Positions 50,817 through 63,101 of a stretch of DNA of 64,000 nucleotides are shown one piece after another. Positions within the stretch are counted from its first letter, which is position 1. Every line of letters starts with the position of its first letter. The notes under the pieces were generated by a model that did not search any database, had not been told where the DNA came from, and saw only the letters and a program-made list of their open reading frames with translations. The DNA is taken from positions 573,133-637,132 of the forward strand of contig MU278358.1 in the NCBI GenBank assembly GCA_022385755.1, in the 5' to 3' direction. The translations under genes were made by a program, and so were the position numbers. The stretch is from Trametopsis cervina (taxonomy: Eukaryota > Basidiomycota > Agaricomycetes > Polyporales > Irpicaceae).

Positions 50817-51095
50817 AGACCGTAGCTGTACAGTTATTATATCCTATTGTTTCTTTTGAACATGGATGCTGTGTTGAGTTCTTATGGATATGAACCAACG
50901 ACGATGCTGGCAGGGTTGTGATCACGATCCCCGTATGACATCGGTTCACAGGCGCCCATGATACCAGTAACTGCGCTCCCTATGTTCAGCAACACTTACG
51001 TCCACCATCCTTGACTTATGAGCCAGCGCAGGCTCTGACTACATTATACCGCAGATACCTCCGCGCCATCTACTTGAAGGGACTCTACGACTGAG

Positions 51096-52307
51096 ATGGC
51101 CGCATACTTCTTCGCTTCACCAGTCGACGTTGAGGTCAAGCTGGATGGTGAGGATGAGAGGAAGAAGATGGACATGAAGACTGAGAAGGAGAAGACGATA
51201 ACATGTCCGGTTTACTATGACGGAGACCCGGTCTCTGGGCAGGTTCGCCCATATTTCACTCAAATCTCGTGCGCAGTCTGACACGCTTGTTTCTCCCTTA
51301 GGTCACAGTGCGCGTGAGAGACGGGAAGAAGCTGGCTCACGATGGTATCAAGGTCGAATTCGTTGGAAGTATCGGTTAGTCGCATGGTCGTTTCATCTGG
51401 CCACTTTCTCAATCACCAGCTGCACAGAGCTGTTCTACGACCGGGGGCACCACCATGAATTCCTGTCGCTGTCACAGGAATTAGCTGCACCGAGCGAGAT
51501 GCGGCAAGCCCAAACGTTTGACTTCATGTTCAAGAACGTCGAGAAGCAGTATGAAAGCTACCAGGGTATAAATGTTAAGCTACGGTCAGTCCCTTCTGGC
51601 GTCATGTACGAATCACACTTAAGGCAGCTCGTGTGCAGATATTTCGTCAGAGTAACTATCTCCCGGAGGATAGCCGATGTAACGAAGGAGCAGGATGTCT
51701 GGGTTCATTCCTTCCGAATGCCTCCAGATAGCAACAACTCTATCAAAATGGAGGTCGGAATAGAGGATTGCTTGCACATCGAGTTCGAATATAACAAGTC
51801 GAAGTATGTGGCATGTTTGTCTGCTTACTCACTTGCTGAGGCTGTTCGCAGATACCACTTGAAGGACGTCATTGTCGGCAAGATCTATTTCCTCCTTGTC
51901 AGAATCAAGATCAAGCATATGGAGCTGTCGATTATACGACGAGAGACCACCGGCTCCCCGCCAAACCAATATAATGAAAGTGAAACAATAACGAAGTTTG
52001 AGATTATGGACGGTGCACCCGTACGAGGTAACTATATGTTTATGGGTGCCTCAAATTCAAATCTCTGATGACTTTGCACAAGGGGAAACTATCCCTATCC
52101 GCCTGTTTCTTGGCGGCTTCGACTTGACACCGACGTTCCGTGAAGTCAACAAGAAATTCAGTGTTCGATACTACCTCAACCTAGTGCTCATCGACGAGGA
52201 GAACCGAAGATACTTCAAGCAACAGGAGATCACCATCTTCAGGATACCAGAAGTATGTTCACATTATCTCCTGCAAAATTCGATTCTGACACCCAGTTTA
52301 GAACTGA
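51096..52307 (+). CDS. VPS26: VPS26, retromer subunit
   Basis: VPS26 is the arrestin-fold subunit of retromer, which returns receptors from endosomes to the Golgi. It starts [16 protein letters not shown]. The typical sequences follow: [71 protein letters not shown], and [12 protein letters not shown]. Next come [19 protein letters not shown] and [16 protein letters not shown]. The length of about 300 residues is normal. Five or six short introns. The 3' end is the uncertain point. A 49 base intron (GTATGT...CTGAC...TTTAG) would leave a last exon of one Asn codon and a stop at 52305-52307; reading through instead gives a stop at 52370-52372. Confidence 0.93.
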
Positions 52308-52567
52308 TTGCCCTATTCTTATTCCTGTATACCTATTGTTCTTACCTCCTTCCTACTGGATTTGTTCGCTAATGTAAACTGGCTTTCGCCCTCTCATATT
52401 TGCGATGACGTATATCAAAACAACGAAAACGTCCGGCTCTGTCGTCCGAAGAAAACCCTCCCTTGAAGAAGTGGTAAAACATAAATCCGTAGTCCTAAGC
52501 AATGAAGATACGCTATGGTGTCCGGACAGCTGACTACAAATAGCTGTGGTGGAAAAAAAAGTCTTAA

Positions 52568-55448
52568 CTATGACCTGCCTGTGGACACACTGGCTGCGGG
52601 TGATTGCATACTAGCGGAGTAGTGGAAGTCTGGCATAGTATGCCACTCGGGAACCACGCTGCTTCTCTGTGAGGATGTACTAACGGAGGGCGTACGCCTC
52701 TTCGCCACGCTCCCGATGCTCTTGATACTCTCTGGCCTATGCTGCCGCTCCTGGCCTAACTGTTTCCACGCCGCTTCCAGTTCAGCCTGAACATGGGCAG
52801 CAAGATCTGTTGGCACCGGCATTTTAGGATAGTCTGCGGCAGCATTCTTCAAAGATCTCGTCCTCGAGGTTGGTCTCGACCGCCCTGCAGAACGTGATCT
52901 ACTGCTGCGACGTCCAGACGGCCCAGGCTGGGAAAGCGGTCTTGAGCGAATGGGGATTGCAGGCAATACGTCTGGCAAAGGGGGTACGGTGCTTTCCTGC
53001 CCAGAGTACGTCGTGGGACGCGCTCGTGTGGGGTTCTCATTCGCTGCTTCTGACTCTTCGAGCGGCGGTACAGGCTTGCGCCTCAGGGAACTACTGCGTC
53101 GGACAAGGCTTGTAGTGCTCGATACACTTTTACTGCTGTTCGAACGCGAGATGTCTGATCCTGCTAGGGATTCCTCGCCGCGGTGCCCGGATGGTGTCGC
53201 GAAGGGCATGCTCTGGATCGCTGTGAACCTTCGGGATGGTACTCCTGGAAACTGTTCTGCGAGTGCGTGCACGACTTCCAACGAGTCAGACGCGAAGGAC
53301 TTTGTGCTGTAGCGGAACGTTGTCCCGGTCACTGCGCTCGGTATGATATCCTCAGATGCGGATTGTGTAGGATACGCGGAAGGGGGCAATTGAGGCATGG
53401 ATAGCCTCGTGAGGTCCTCATTGCGCATGCGGGCGTTGGGCTGCGGAGGAAGTGAAAAAGTGCGAGAAAACGCGGGTGGCGAGTCGGGAGAGTGTGGATT
53501 TGGTATACTCTCCGCTATCGTTGATAGTCGGCCCGGGGAGAAAGGCTGCTCGATGTCTAGGTTCTTTGTAGACAGGGAAGGCCTAGGAAGAGGGACCACC
53601 AGCTGAGAAAATCGCCGAAGGTCCAGTGTAGGGGCACGTCCATGTCTGTAGTGAACAACCACACGCTTCCCATACATGGACATATCGGTATGGCTGGTGT
53701 TTGCTTTGATAGATGGATTTGGTGTCAATGATGCCAATCGCGGGTGCGCCTCCGGAGGGGAAGGCAATGTAGCAGCAGAGATTAAAGGAGAAGGGGAGGC
53801 GACGCTGAAAGATTGAACGCTGTATCCCGGGGAGAGAGGCTCGCCTTTAGATTCCTGGTCAAGTACGCTGGAAGGACGGAAGGCCTTGCGGTGGCTGGAG
53901 CTGAACGAGAACGACAGGATCGTTCCACCAGACCGGCGAGCAGCCGTCAGCTTTTTCTGCCGCTCCGTGAACATGCTGAAGTCTTCGACGACATCCACAC
54001 TATAGCGCAGCAATCCAAGCAAGGTTGAGTATACATGCAGCAGACCAACGCGAGGACTCACCCTTTGATAACTCCAATGATCAAGCATGCCCTCGACAGG
54101 AACCTCAAGCCACGCCTAATCATGACAACGCAGAACGTGCCTCCGACAAATCCCAGGATAGCATCCACAAATCCAAACTTGATGCCAGCTGCCATCCACC
54201 CGAGGCCGTTGAGTAAGACGGCTTCATTGTCGTTGCCGTTTTCGGTGCTCTCGATACGTTTCTTCTCGAGTATGGCTTTGAAGAACCTGATCATACATGC
54301 CGAAAAGCTGGTTGCATGGACAAACACGAGGATGACCAGGGTTAAGCTATTTACAAATGTGTTCGTAAGGCCATCTTTGTACTTGACTCCTGGAGTATGG
54401 ACGAGCCGATTGGATGGAAGAACAACAAAGTCGCCTGTGTGGGATGTCTCAATATTCGCAGGGATGAAGGGCATAACTGACTACTTACTATATTCCAGAG
54501 ATAAAAACGAGCCTAAAGCATTGAACAAGACAACGACGGGCACGCAGAACAGTAGGGTATATTTCGTTACCCGCTTCAACATACGGGGAAATACTGGCAG
54601 AAAGTCCTGTGCGGTCAGAAGCGCGAGAAAGAGGGTGAACATCAGAATAGGTCCAGCAGATAAGATGCCTGCAGACTACGATCAAATTAGTACCATAGTT
54701 GGAGACAGTGAAGACGTACCAATGGTGATGTCTATTGCCTTGAACGCAGACAGAGAAGCATCAAACACGCTGAGGGAGTGGGCTAGCACGTCCAGCGTTG
54801 CGAGCACAAAGTATAGCAATCCATCCCCAGCAAGGAGCAGATGCTTCCTATCAGTGCCTGTTAGCCATGGCCAAAGCTTAGCTGGGCTGCACTCACCTGT
54901 CGGCTCCCCGCTTGTTTATGCATAGACTCACACAAAACACAATCTCCAGAGCGGGGGGAATGAGGAGGACCGCAGAATCCACATGACTGAGCGACTCGCA
55001 GCGGAGGATGGGTGCCAGGGAAAGACAGGTTACAGTTGCATTCATGAAAGCTTAGTTGAAGTTGTACGGCTTGCTTAACGAATCGCGACGCAAGCAGTAC
55101 ATTCCCAAGCAATGGGGGCCACGGGCAGGACAAGGAAAGACTGAGTTGAGGAAGCCCGCCTCAACAGAAAGGAATGGAATGCAGGCTGGCTGCTGAAATG
55201 TGGTGGGCCCCGCACCAAACAGTAGGAGGTCGGATGACAGAAGAAAGCAAAGAGGTGCAACGGAACGCTCACCAAGCCTTCCAGTCGAAGATAATCCATT
55301 GGTTCGAGCCTTCCCAGAAAGATCTGGGTAAGATGGCAACCGCCATTTGCTTCATCTAGACCAGGGCCGTCGCGACCAACGAATGACAAGATTATAGATG
55401 TAACAGCCGCGCACTTACTGTACCCGAGTATGCTACGTTGATCGTCAT
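52568..55448 (-). CDS. Multi-spanning membrane protein with long Ser/Pro-rich tail, unknown family
   Basis: The start MTINVAYSGT is tentative, since the first three exons are short and could not be fully fixed. The clear part contains several membrane segments: DSAVLLIPPALEIVFCVSL, a segment near LLYFVLATLDVLAHSL, ILMFTLFLALLT, YTLLFCVPVVVLFNALGSF, and FVNSLTLVILVFVHATSF. A last one lies near FGFVDAILGFVGGTFCVVMI. About seven spans are expected. A 480-residue cytoplasmic-type tail follows, rich in Ser, Pro and Arg (FSFSSSHRKAF, SRSRSAGRSRPTSRTRS), and ends SASMQSPAASVSTGRS. The topology is receptor-like but there is no recognisable GPCR signature. It is not STE3-like. It is probably a fungal plasma membrane sensor or channel; this is inference. 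Confidence 0.6.
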
Positions 55449-55741
55449 GAAAACGTATCATTTGAAGGTCAGGTCTTAATTACTAGAGAGGGTATTAAAC
55501 CCATGACGAGCACGCTTCTTTGAGAGACCTGCGGGAAATATGAGTTGGGCTATATAGAGCCGCGTGAGAACTGTTTGTTCACACCTCATTTCGTCCAACA
55601 CGCAGGAGCATATGAGCCCAGCTGTATCACTGAGGAACAGTTGTTGTGCTGGTGAGCAGCCCGAGATCAGACTGGATCACCGTTTCACACCTCTGTCGTC
55701 TGGTGACGTGACACTGGTGCGGTGCCAGGCCACGTGAAAGC

Positions 55742-58073
55742 GTGATGTCACCGTCACGCATCACGGAGCCGATGCGCCTCTTCCGAGACGGCCGCAGCGA
55801 CAACCACGAACCTCTCCTGCGGTGTATCGCCTGCTTGGCATTTACGGTATCTCATTGGTCATATAATTGTACGGATGGCTGTCCGTGCTATCGCATGGTG
55901 AATCCCTCTATCTATCATCCCCGTGTTGCCGAAGCGTACGAACTCGAAAACGCTGCGGAATCAATGAATACTACGGTCCATCATGGACGGCCTGAGAGCC
56001 CACTGGAGGAGTATTCAGAAGGCCATCTACGAGAGGAACCACAAGCTCACAATTGTAAGTCCTACCGGAGAGTGATGGTCGAAGAAGATATGCTGCTCGC
56101 GGCATCTGACTGAGTACCCGTGGTCTGGCACGCTCAGTATCCTTGAACGCAGGCAACGACTGACGCACCTAGCAGCACAGGCTAGAACCCTCCTCCGCAA
56201 GTTAGGCCTTTCATTCTTTCTCTTTGGACTCATCAATAATGGTATGTTGCCATCTCTGTCGACGTCATGTATCCTAATCACAATTGCAGTACTTTATGTC
56301 ATAATACTATCTGCGGCACTCGATCTTGTACCCCCATCCACACCAAAGGGTATCATCGCGTTCTGTAACATCTTCCCTGCGCTCCTTGCCAAGATCGGGT
56401 GGCCATATGTACTCAAGGGCAGGATTAGATACGCAAAGAGGCTCATCGGATGCTGTGTGCTGAGTGTAACCGGCATGGCGGTCAGTCAGCTATTCATTTA
56501 TTTGAGAAAATGCTGACCGGTAACAAAGGTCGTGGCTCTATTCGACTCATTATTCATGAGGCTTCTGGGGATATGTCTCGCATCCTTTTCGTCAGGTACC
56601 GATCTACACCTTGGTGCATCATAATATGCAACAGCTTACAATGAATATTCAGGTCTGGGAGAGCTGACTTTCCTACAATTGTCCACACGGTATCGCCCAA
56701 TGTCTGTAGCGGGTCACGGTATAGGGTCAGTATCGTACGAACTCTTCAAGCCCTATAACTTACACGAATACAGATATTTTGCATCGGGTACTGGAGCCGC
56801 AGGTCTCGTAGGTGCATCAATGTGGTGGATGCTCAGAGGTCTGGGTGTGCGCAAAGGAGTAGGACTGTCAACTGTTCGTACTTTTTCACCTATTCACGCT
56901 CAGAAGAGGGGACTCATGCTCCCTGGTGTTGATAGGTTATGCCGTTGGTGATTCCTATAGCATATTATGTCATCCTCCCTCTACCAGAAGCTTTTGCTTC
57001 CGTGAACATATCCTCTCTTGAAGAACTTGAAGAAGAAGTCGATGCTCCCTATGTCGCTCTACCTACTGATGAAGACGTGCCAGAGACACCTAAGGCATAC
57101 GTGTCTTTAACTTTGAGCGACAAATGGATTTTGGTCAAGCCATTATTGCTCCGATATATGCTTCCATTGGGTACGTGTCTTATACGAACCCGGTGTCCTC
57201 ACCTCTGACAAAGTTCCACTCCAGCCGCCGTATACACCGTACGTATCAATCTCCTCAATCTGTTTCAGCGTACTCAATAGCGCGTGTTCCTCAGCTTGAA
57301 TATACCATAAATCAGGTTTGTGGCCCATCTGTATCATTTTATTCTTGCCACTGATAGCACCCAGGGCGTCGCTCCCACCTTAGTCTACCCGGTTCCATCT
57401 CCTGATGGATACTGGTTTCTGAGTAAGATCATCAAGTCCATCCGTGATTACTACCCCCTGTGGCAGGTCAGTCCATTCGTTTCGCTCCGTATCATCTTCT
57501 TTAAAAACCGCATGACATGGTATGGGCATATCTAGCTTGTATATCAGACGACCGTATTCTTCTCCCGGTCTTCCATCTCACTTGGTATCCCTCCTCTTCC
57601 CGCAAAGTTCCTGTCGGCGCCCGCTTTCACGCAAGCTCTGATCCTCATCACCCTTGCCATAGAATCTGGCGTAGGCATTTTCAGTGAAGACTCGCAGGCG
57701 CTCAGTTTTGCCTTCGTCTTCCTTCTCATCAGCATAGAAGGCATTTGCGGAGGTTTAGCCTAGTACGTCTCCTTTCCGCCTACAGTCTCTCATCAAGTTA
57801 TACCATACCACGCGATATAGTCGCTGACGAAGATTCGCTCTTCCCTGTCTCTCTAGCGTCAACACCTTCTATCATATCAACCAGGAACAGCCCCTCACTG
57901 TTGACACCGTGGACCCAGAAAGGGCTAAGCAGGAGCGAGAATTCAAGATTGGCTCCATTGGCTTTGCGGACTCGTCGGGAATTTTATTAGCTTCCATACT
58001 TGCGGTTCCGACCGAGGTTGGACTGTGCAATGCACAAGCTGCGCGGGGCAAGATGCTCTGCAAGAGCCTATAG
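55742..58073 (+). CDS. CLN3/BTN1 (battenin) family lysosomal/vacuolar membrane protein
   Basis: The battenin core is clear: LGLSFFLFGLINNVLYVIIL, then SAALDLVPPSTPKG, SSGLGELTFLQLSTRY, FASGTGAAGLVGASMWW, FFSRSSISLGIPPLP and GICGGLAYVNTFYHI. The protein ends RGKMLCKSL. The family sits in the vacuole/lysosome membrane and affects luminal pH, amino acid and glycerophosphodiester export; loss in humans causes Batten disease. The C-terminal Cys in MLCKSL lies where other members carry a prenylation or targeting signal, though this is not a CaaX end by position. The first exon is uncertain. The frame from the ATG at 55742 must be joined to the exon starting about 56139-56153 by a weak donor (GTATTC at about 56010), so the first 90 residues are provisional. 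Confidence 0.85.
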
Positions 58074-58389
58074 TGTCGTAGTTGATTTGGCTATCGTTAG
58101 TTTACGTTACGAGAAGACATGTTGTAGTCGTCATTAACTTATGACAACCCGCCTCGAGACTCAACGGCATATGGTGTTGAGACTGATACTTCGGTGAAGA
58201 TGAGTGTAGGCAGATAAAATGGATGGTCATTACAAGTCATAAGGCTGTTCAGTATCAACCACAGTACAGCAAGCACAAACAAGATCAGCAGTGTATGTCA
58301 CAAGCAAGAAAGCCAGCACAGGGTGAGCAGATACAAGACAAAGGACATGATAAGGTATACATTCTTTGGGCAAACCAGAGACTCGAGCT
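58074..58389. other. Convergent 3' flanks of CLN3 and the coiled-coil gene
   Basis: Spacer between two stops; A/T-rich with no recognisable element. Confidence 0.5.
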
Positions 58390-60853
58390 TCAAGATTTGT
58401 TGAAGTAGGCGACCAGCTGACCTACGGGCACCTTGGGCTTTCCGGGCATAACTTTCGGCGCGCTCTGGGCAGCGCTGACGGCTTCAGCCTCCTTCGTCTG
58501 TCTTCTGACGAGATATGGGTCCACGAACTTCCCCGAGGTAGGCGTAGCAGGTGGGAAAGAGGAAGAATCTGCAGAGTCCGATGTGAACTTGTCTGTTGAG
58601 CGGGAGGGCCGTAGGCGGGTGTTCAGAGGTGTGATTGGACGGGGAGCGGCGATGTTCTGGGATGGTGCAAGGCCGCTGTACATGGATTGGGGGCGAGCGC
58701 GCGACCGGCGCAGCGGCTGTGTAGGCTGGTTGAGAGTTGTATCAGGCGAGGGGGATATAGATGGCCTGCTCGAGGACCCGTTTGTGCCGTTTTTGGCTAA
58801 AGCAAAGCTGCGAGCAGACGCCCTTCCGATAGTTTCTTCGTTGGCTCCGCCGTCCGAGTCATCATCGTCAGTTGCCTCGATCGATGCGGACATAGACTTC
58901 GGAGAGCTTGAAAATACAGCTGTGCCTACGTCTCGAGATTGATCGCGTGAGTGTGGTGTCATAGGCCGCTCAGTGGATATTTCGCGGCTGGCCGCCATTA
59001 TAGGTCCGCCGAGTGCTACAGTGTACCGCTTGCGAGGGGTTGGGCTTACACTCGCTTGTCTCAGCTCCGCACGATGTGGCGGTGGAGGCAGAGATGGCGG
59101 GCTCGTCGCACGTGAGTGAGGTAATCCCGATGGTGAGTTGCCGTTAGACAAATTAGCATCAAAGACATCAGAAGGAAGGCCAGAAATCGAAGGGCGTCGG
59201 AATGGGTCGTCTTGAGGCGGTGAGCCCGGAGGAGAGAAAGCACCCTGGGTCAATCGTACAGAGTCAGGCGGGGTGGCATAATCGCCAGTCGGGTAAGGTA
59301 GACGAGTGCGGGATGAGGTACTTGCAGGGACTGGAGAAGTTGAGATAGACGGGCTGACGGAGGCCTGTCTTCGTGGAGGAGTGACACCGTGTGCAACCGA
59401 ACTGGATATGGACCGCACGGCTATAGATGAACTAGCGGAGGGTGCGCGATAAATAGGTGCGGAGGTACGAGATGGGCCTGAGGAGAGATTTGAAGGCGCT
59501 GTTGCCATCTTTGCCATCTCTCGACCCAATTCGCCAATGCGTCCTTGAACTTCTGCCAGTTCATCCCGAAGTTCCGAAATTGCCGCTTCAGCATTTGCCG
59601 GCTCACCAGTGCGGTGGCTGTGCACTACGGCGGAACCGTTCTCTTTCTCTGTCTCCTTCTCCACCAGCCACTTCTCCACGTCGTCCATGCGCTCTTCTAG
59701 AGCTCGCACATGACCGACAGTCCACCTCTCTAGCTTCTCAAAACGGCTTGCAATCGTCAGCAAGGTTGCGGCAACATCCAACGCGCCCTGAGTATTGAAT
59801 TGAGCATAGAGAGGCGGACCGGCACGAGAAGGAGACGATGATCCGTCGTTCGAACGCATGGGTGATGGCGCGAGACTGGGCGGCATGCTGTGTTGCCGCA
59901 CAGGAGTCGGAGACGGAGGTAGGGAAATCATGGACCGTTGTGCTTGTGGTGGTTGTGAGAGTTGCAGAAAGGCAGGATCGTGTAGCTTGCCTTCAGGCGA
60001 AGATGGCCATTCACCGCTCCTCTGTTTGGTCTGCTTCTTGGTCTGCTTCTTCATCTCCCTCTCTGCCTCTTTGCGTTCTTTCTCCAGTTTCTTCTCTTCT
60101 TTCTCCATTTCCTTCTCTCTGGCCTTTGTATCCTGTATGATTTGCTGTGCAGGTGTGAGAGGATCTTTAGTCGGCGTAAGTCTACTCTTAACTGCGGAAA
60201 GCCAGCCGCCTGCATCCTTGGGCGAAGATGATGGTGACGGGGTAGAAGGAGCAACAGGAGGGGTCATGCTCTTGCGCATATCAACGTCAATCATCGCCAG
60301 AACACGTTCTTCCAATCTTCGAGTCTGAGCTTCGCGACTCATGATTCTCTCGGCCTCCCTACGTGTCCTTTCGCGCTCCCGCTCAGCTTCTGCTTCCAGT
60401 TCTTCGTCGGTAGGTAGGTATTGTTGAGACGAACGCGCGCTCATATTGCTCATGAACGAGCCAACTCGCTGAGCAAAGTTGGCAGCAATTTTTGCAACCA
60501 CAGGGGGTGGAGAAGTAGACTCATCACCCCAAATACCGTGACGGTCGCCGTCGTCGGATACAAAAGAGCCGTCCTCGCTCAGGTCTCCTGTGTCGGGGTC
60601 TGCAGTAATTGCCTGGCGTAGCGGAGACGGGGGCCTATTACGACCATATGAGACCGGTTCCGGCTGAAAAGAAATATTATTCCACCAGTTCAGCGAGAAT
60701 ATTTCGAATAATACTGACGAGATCGAGAGGCGATGGTGGTGGCGGGAGAGAAGGCGAGGTCATTCGTCTCGGTCTTGCACCACCGGGCGCTGGAGGTACA
60801 AGATGATTCTGCGAGACAGATGCTGACGTTCTGTGGGAAGCAGAGGATGCCAT
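58390..60853 (-). CDS. Disordered Ser/Pro-rich protein with central coiled coil, unknown function
   Basis: Two exons. The first starts MASSASHRTSASVSQNH and ends at a GTCAGT donor; a 56 base intron (about 60669-60724, TTTTCAG acceptor) joins it in phase to PEPVSYGRNRPPSPLRQ. The remainder is one long exon of over 700 codons. An N-terminal helix segment (VAKIAANFAQRVGSFMSN) is followed by a strongly charged helix (EELEAEAERERERTRREAE). A Lys/Glu coiled coil follows (KEMEKEEKKLEKERKEAER), then a heptad-like stretch (RFEKLERWTVGHVRALEERM). Then come long low-complexity Ser/Pro/Thr blocks, ending GKPKVPVGQLVAYFNKS. No catalytic domain is visible. The short conserved C-terminus looks like a binding motif. 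The gene faces LCB1 head to head with about 200 bases between the two ATGs. Confidence 0.7.
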
Positions 60854-61050
60854 GTTGATCTTCGACGAGCCGCGTTTGGCCCGTCGTCGTCGGTCGCGAC
60901 GAGCAAGTGCTTGAGAACCAGAGCACGGCAGACCAACAACTGCTAATGACCTCTGGCACCGAGCGGCCCGAGGGATCTAACGCCCAAATAATATCGTTTG
61001 TCACGGATTTCTTGTGCCATTTGTCTCTTGCTCTCACCTGGTCCGTCAAG

Positions 61051-62935
61051 ATGAGCGCAACGTCGACAAGCCTGGAACCTCTGTTCACTTTTCTGTCTTA
61101 CTCGTATGCCACACTAGAGACCACATTCTACAAGCTACCTGGATCCGCTGTCGTTGCTCGTTATGTTAGGTCCTCCCACCAGAATGACCCCGGCAGGACT
61201 GTGCTGGAAGTTATCCTTGTTCTCTTTGCTATCCGAACCCTGTTGCAGTCCCGAACACGCGCAGACAACTCTGGAAAACATTTTATCAAGTTTGACGAGA
61301 AGGTCTGCTGGCGGTTTACTTAGAACTTTGATGTATCCAATGGCTGACGACCAGTCATCTCATTAGGAAGTCGATGAACTGGTCGACGAATGGGTCCCTG
61401 AGTCATTAGCAGCTCCTCTCAGCTCGCAGGAGCAGCAAGAGCTCGATAACATGCCTGTCATCTCTGGTCCCACTGGTCCCAAGCCCCGGTTGACCAATGG
61501 CAAAACTGTCATCAACGTTGCCAGCTACAACTTCACCGGCCTTGCAGGGAACGAGGTTATCAAGGAACGCGCCATAGAAACACTACAAAAGTATGGACTT
61601 GGTAGCTGTGGACCTCCGGGTTTCTACGGCACACAAGGTATGTTAATCTACGACCTACACGGGTTGCATGCCCTAATTCCACTCATTTCCAGATGTTCAT
61701 ATCAAGTTGGAGGAGGATATCGCGGATTTCCTTGGAACGGAGGCCTCTATCATCTACTCACAAGCGTTTTCTACTATCTCATCCGTCATACCCGCGTTCT
61801 GCAAGCGCGGAGACATCATCGTTGCCGACCGCGGTGTGAACTTCGCCATCCAGAAGGGTCTTCAAATCTCTCGTTCGACGATCCGTTGGTATGACCATAA
61901 CGACATGAGAAGCCTTGAACAGGTCTTAGAGAGCATAGACAAAGAGCGACGGAAGAAGAAGGGACCGTTGACTCGCAGGTTCATCGTCACGGAAGGTATA
62001 TTCGACCACGATGGTATCATGTCGGACCTGCCCAAGCTGGTACGCTAACACCCATCGTATACCTTGCTTTTACTGATGCTACTCAGGTTGAGCTCAAGCT
62101 CAAGTACAAATACCGTTTGATCTTGGACGAGAGCGTCTCTTTTGGCAGTGTTGGCCGAACTGGGCGCGGCTTGACGGAATTGTACAACGTTCCCGTATGT
62201 CCACTTATCGATCCTCCGACTATGTGTGTCTCACATCGTACAGGCCTCGCAGGTAGATATGCTTGTTGGCTCACTGGCGAACGGCCTTACTGCTTGTGGT
62301 GGATTCTGTGCGGGCTCAAACGTCGTCGTCAGCCATCAGGTGCGCTAATTAGCCCAACCGCAGCACATTCTGTATTGATTTGCATCCCCCAACAGCGTAT
62401 CAACGGAACCTCTTTCGTGTTTTCTGCTGCAATGCCTGCGCTGTTGAGCGTTGCCGCATCCGAAGGTATCAACATCCTCCGCAGCACTCCGTCTATCCTT
62501 AGTAACCTGCAAGACAACGTGCATGCCGTTCGGGCTGTCCTGGATAGAGTGGACTGCATTACCATTCCTTCTCACCCTGCTTCTCCGATGATTCATCTCC
62601 AAGTTCGTCTACCTTCGCCTACACATCTCCTTCCGACGGCGTCGCCCGCTATGTCCAGCTCGAACAAACCCTCGAACCCGGCTTCTCCTATTCCCCGGGA
62701 GCCCGAGCAATTCGACGGTGACCTTGAGGAGCAAATTCTCCAAGATATCGTTGACGAGGCTTTGGCTCAAGGTGTTATGGTCACACGTGCTAAAAGGCTG
62801 AAAGGTCAGGAGCTTACCCAGGTACGACCGAGTGTCAGGTTGGCCCTCACTGCGGCTTTGAGCAAGAAGGATTGCGAGAAGGCTGCGAACGTGGTGAAAG
62901 CTGCTTTTATTAAGGTGGTAGGCAAAAGGCGATAG
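61051..62935 (+). CDS. LCB1: Serine palmitoyltransferase subunit 1
   Basis: LCB1 forms the ER-bound heterodimer with LCB2 that condenses serine and palmitoyl-CoA, the first step of sphingolipid synthesis. The start is MSATSTSLEPLFTFLSYSYA, followed by an N-terminal membrane segment near TVLEVILVLFAIRTLL. The aminotransferase-like core shows NVASYNFTGLAGNE, YGLGSCGPPGFYGTQDVH and IYSQAFSTISSVIPAFCKRG. It continues with RFIVTEGIFDHDG, LILDESVSFGSVGRTGRG and LVGSLANGLTACGGFCAGS. The PLP-lysine motif of LCB2 is absent at the last site, as expected for the non-catalytic LCB1 subunit. The protein ends KAAFIKVVGKRR. About eight introns. The chosen ATG gives the usual N-terminus; an upstream in-frame ATG exists at 60907. 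Confidence 0.95.
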
Positions 62936-63101
62936 AGAGGTAGATCATTTATACTTTGGGTTATTTTAATGTCACGTTATGATAGTACTACGTATGTAAT
63001 TTGACGAACACTATACGGATAGATTACAGTTCACACATACCCCATACGTTGGAGACAAACCGCCGTGTTCCTTTGGTTTGTAAGGATGCTCGTCACCCCA
63101 A

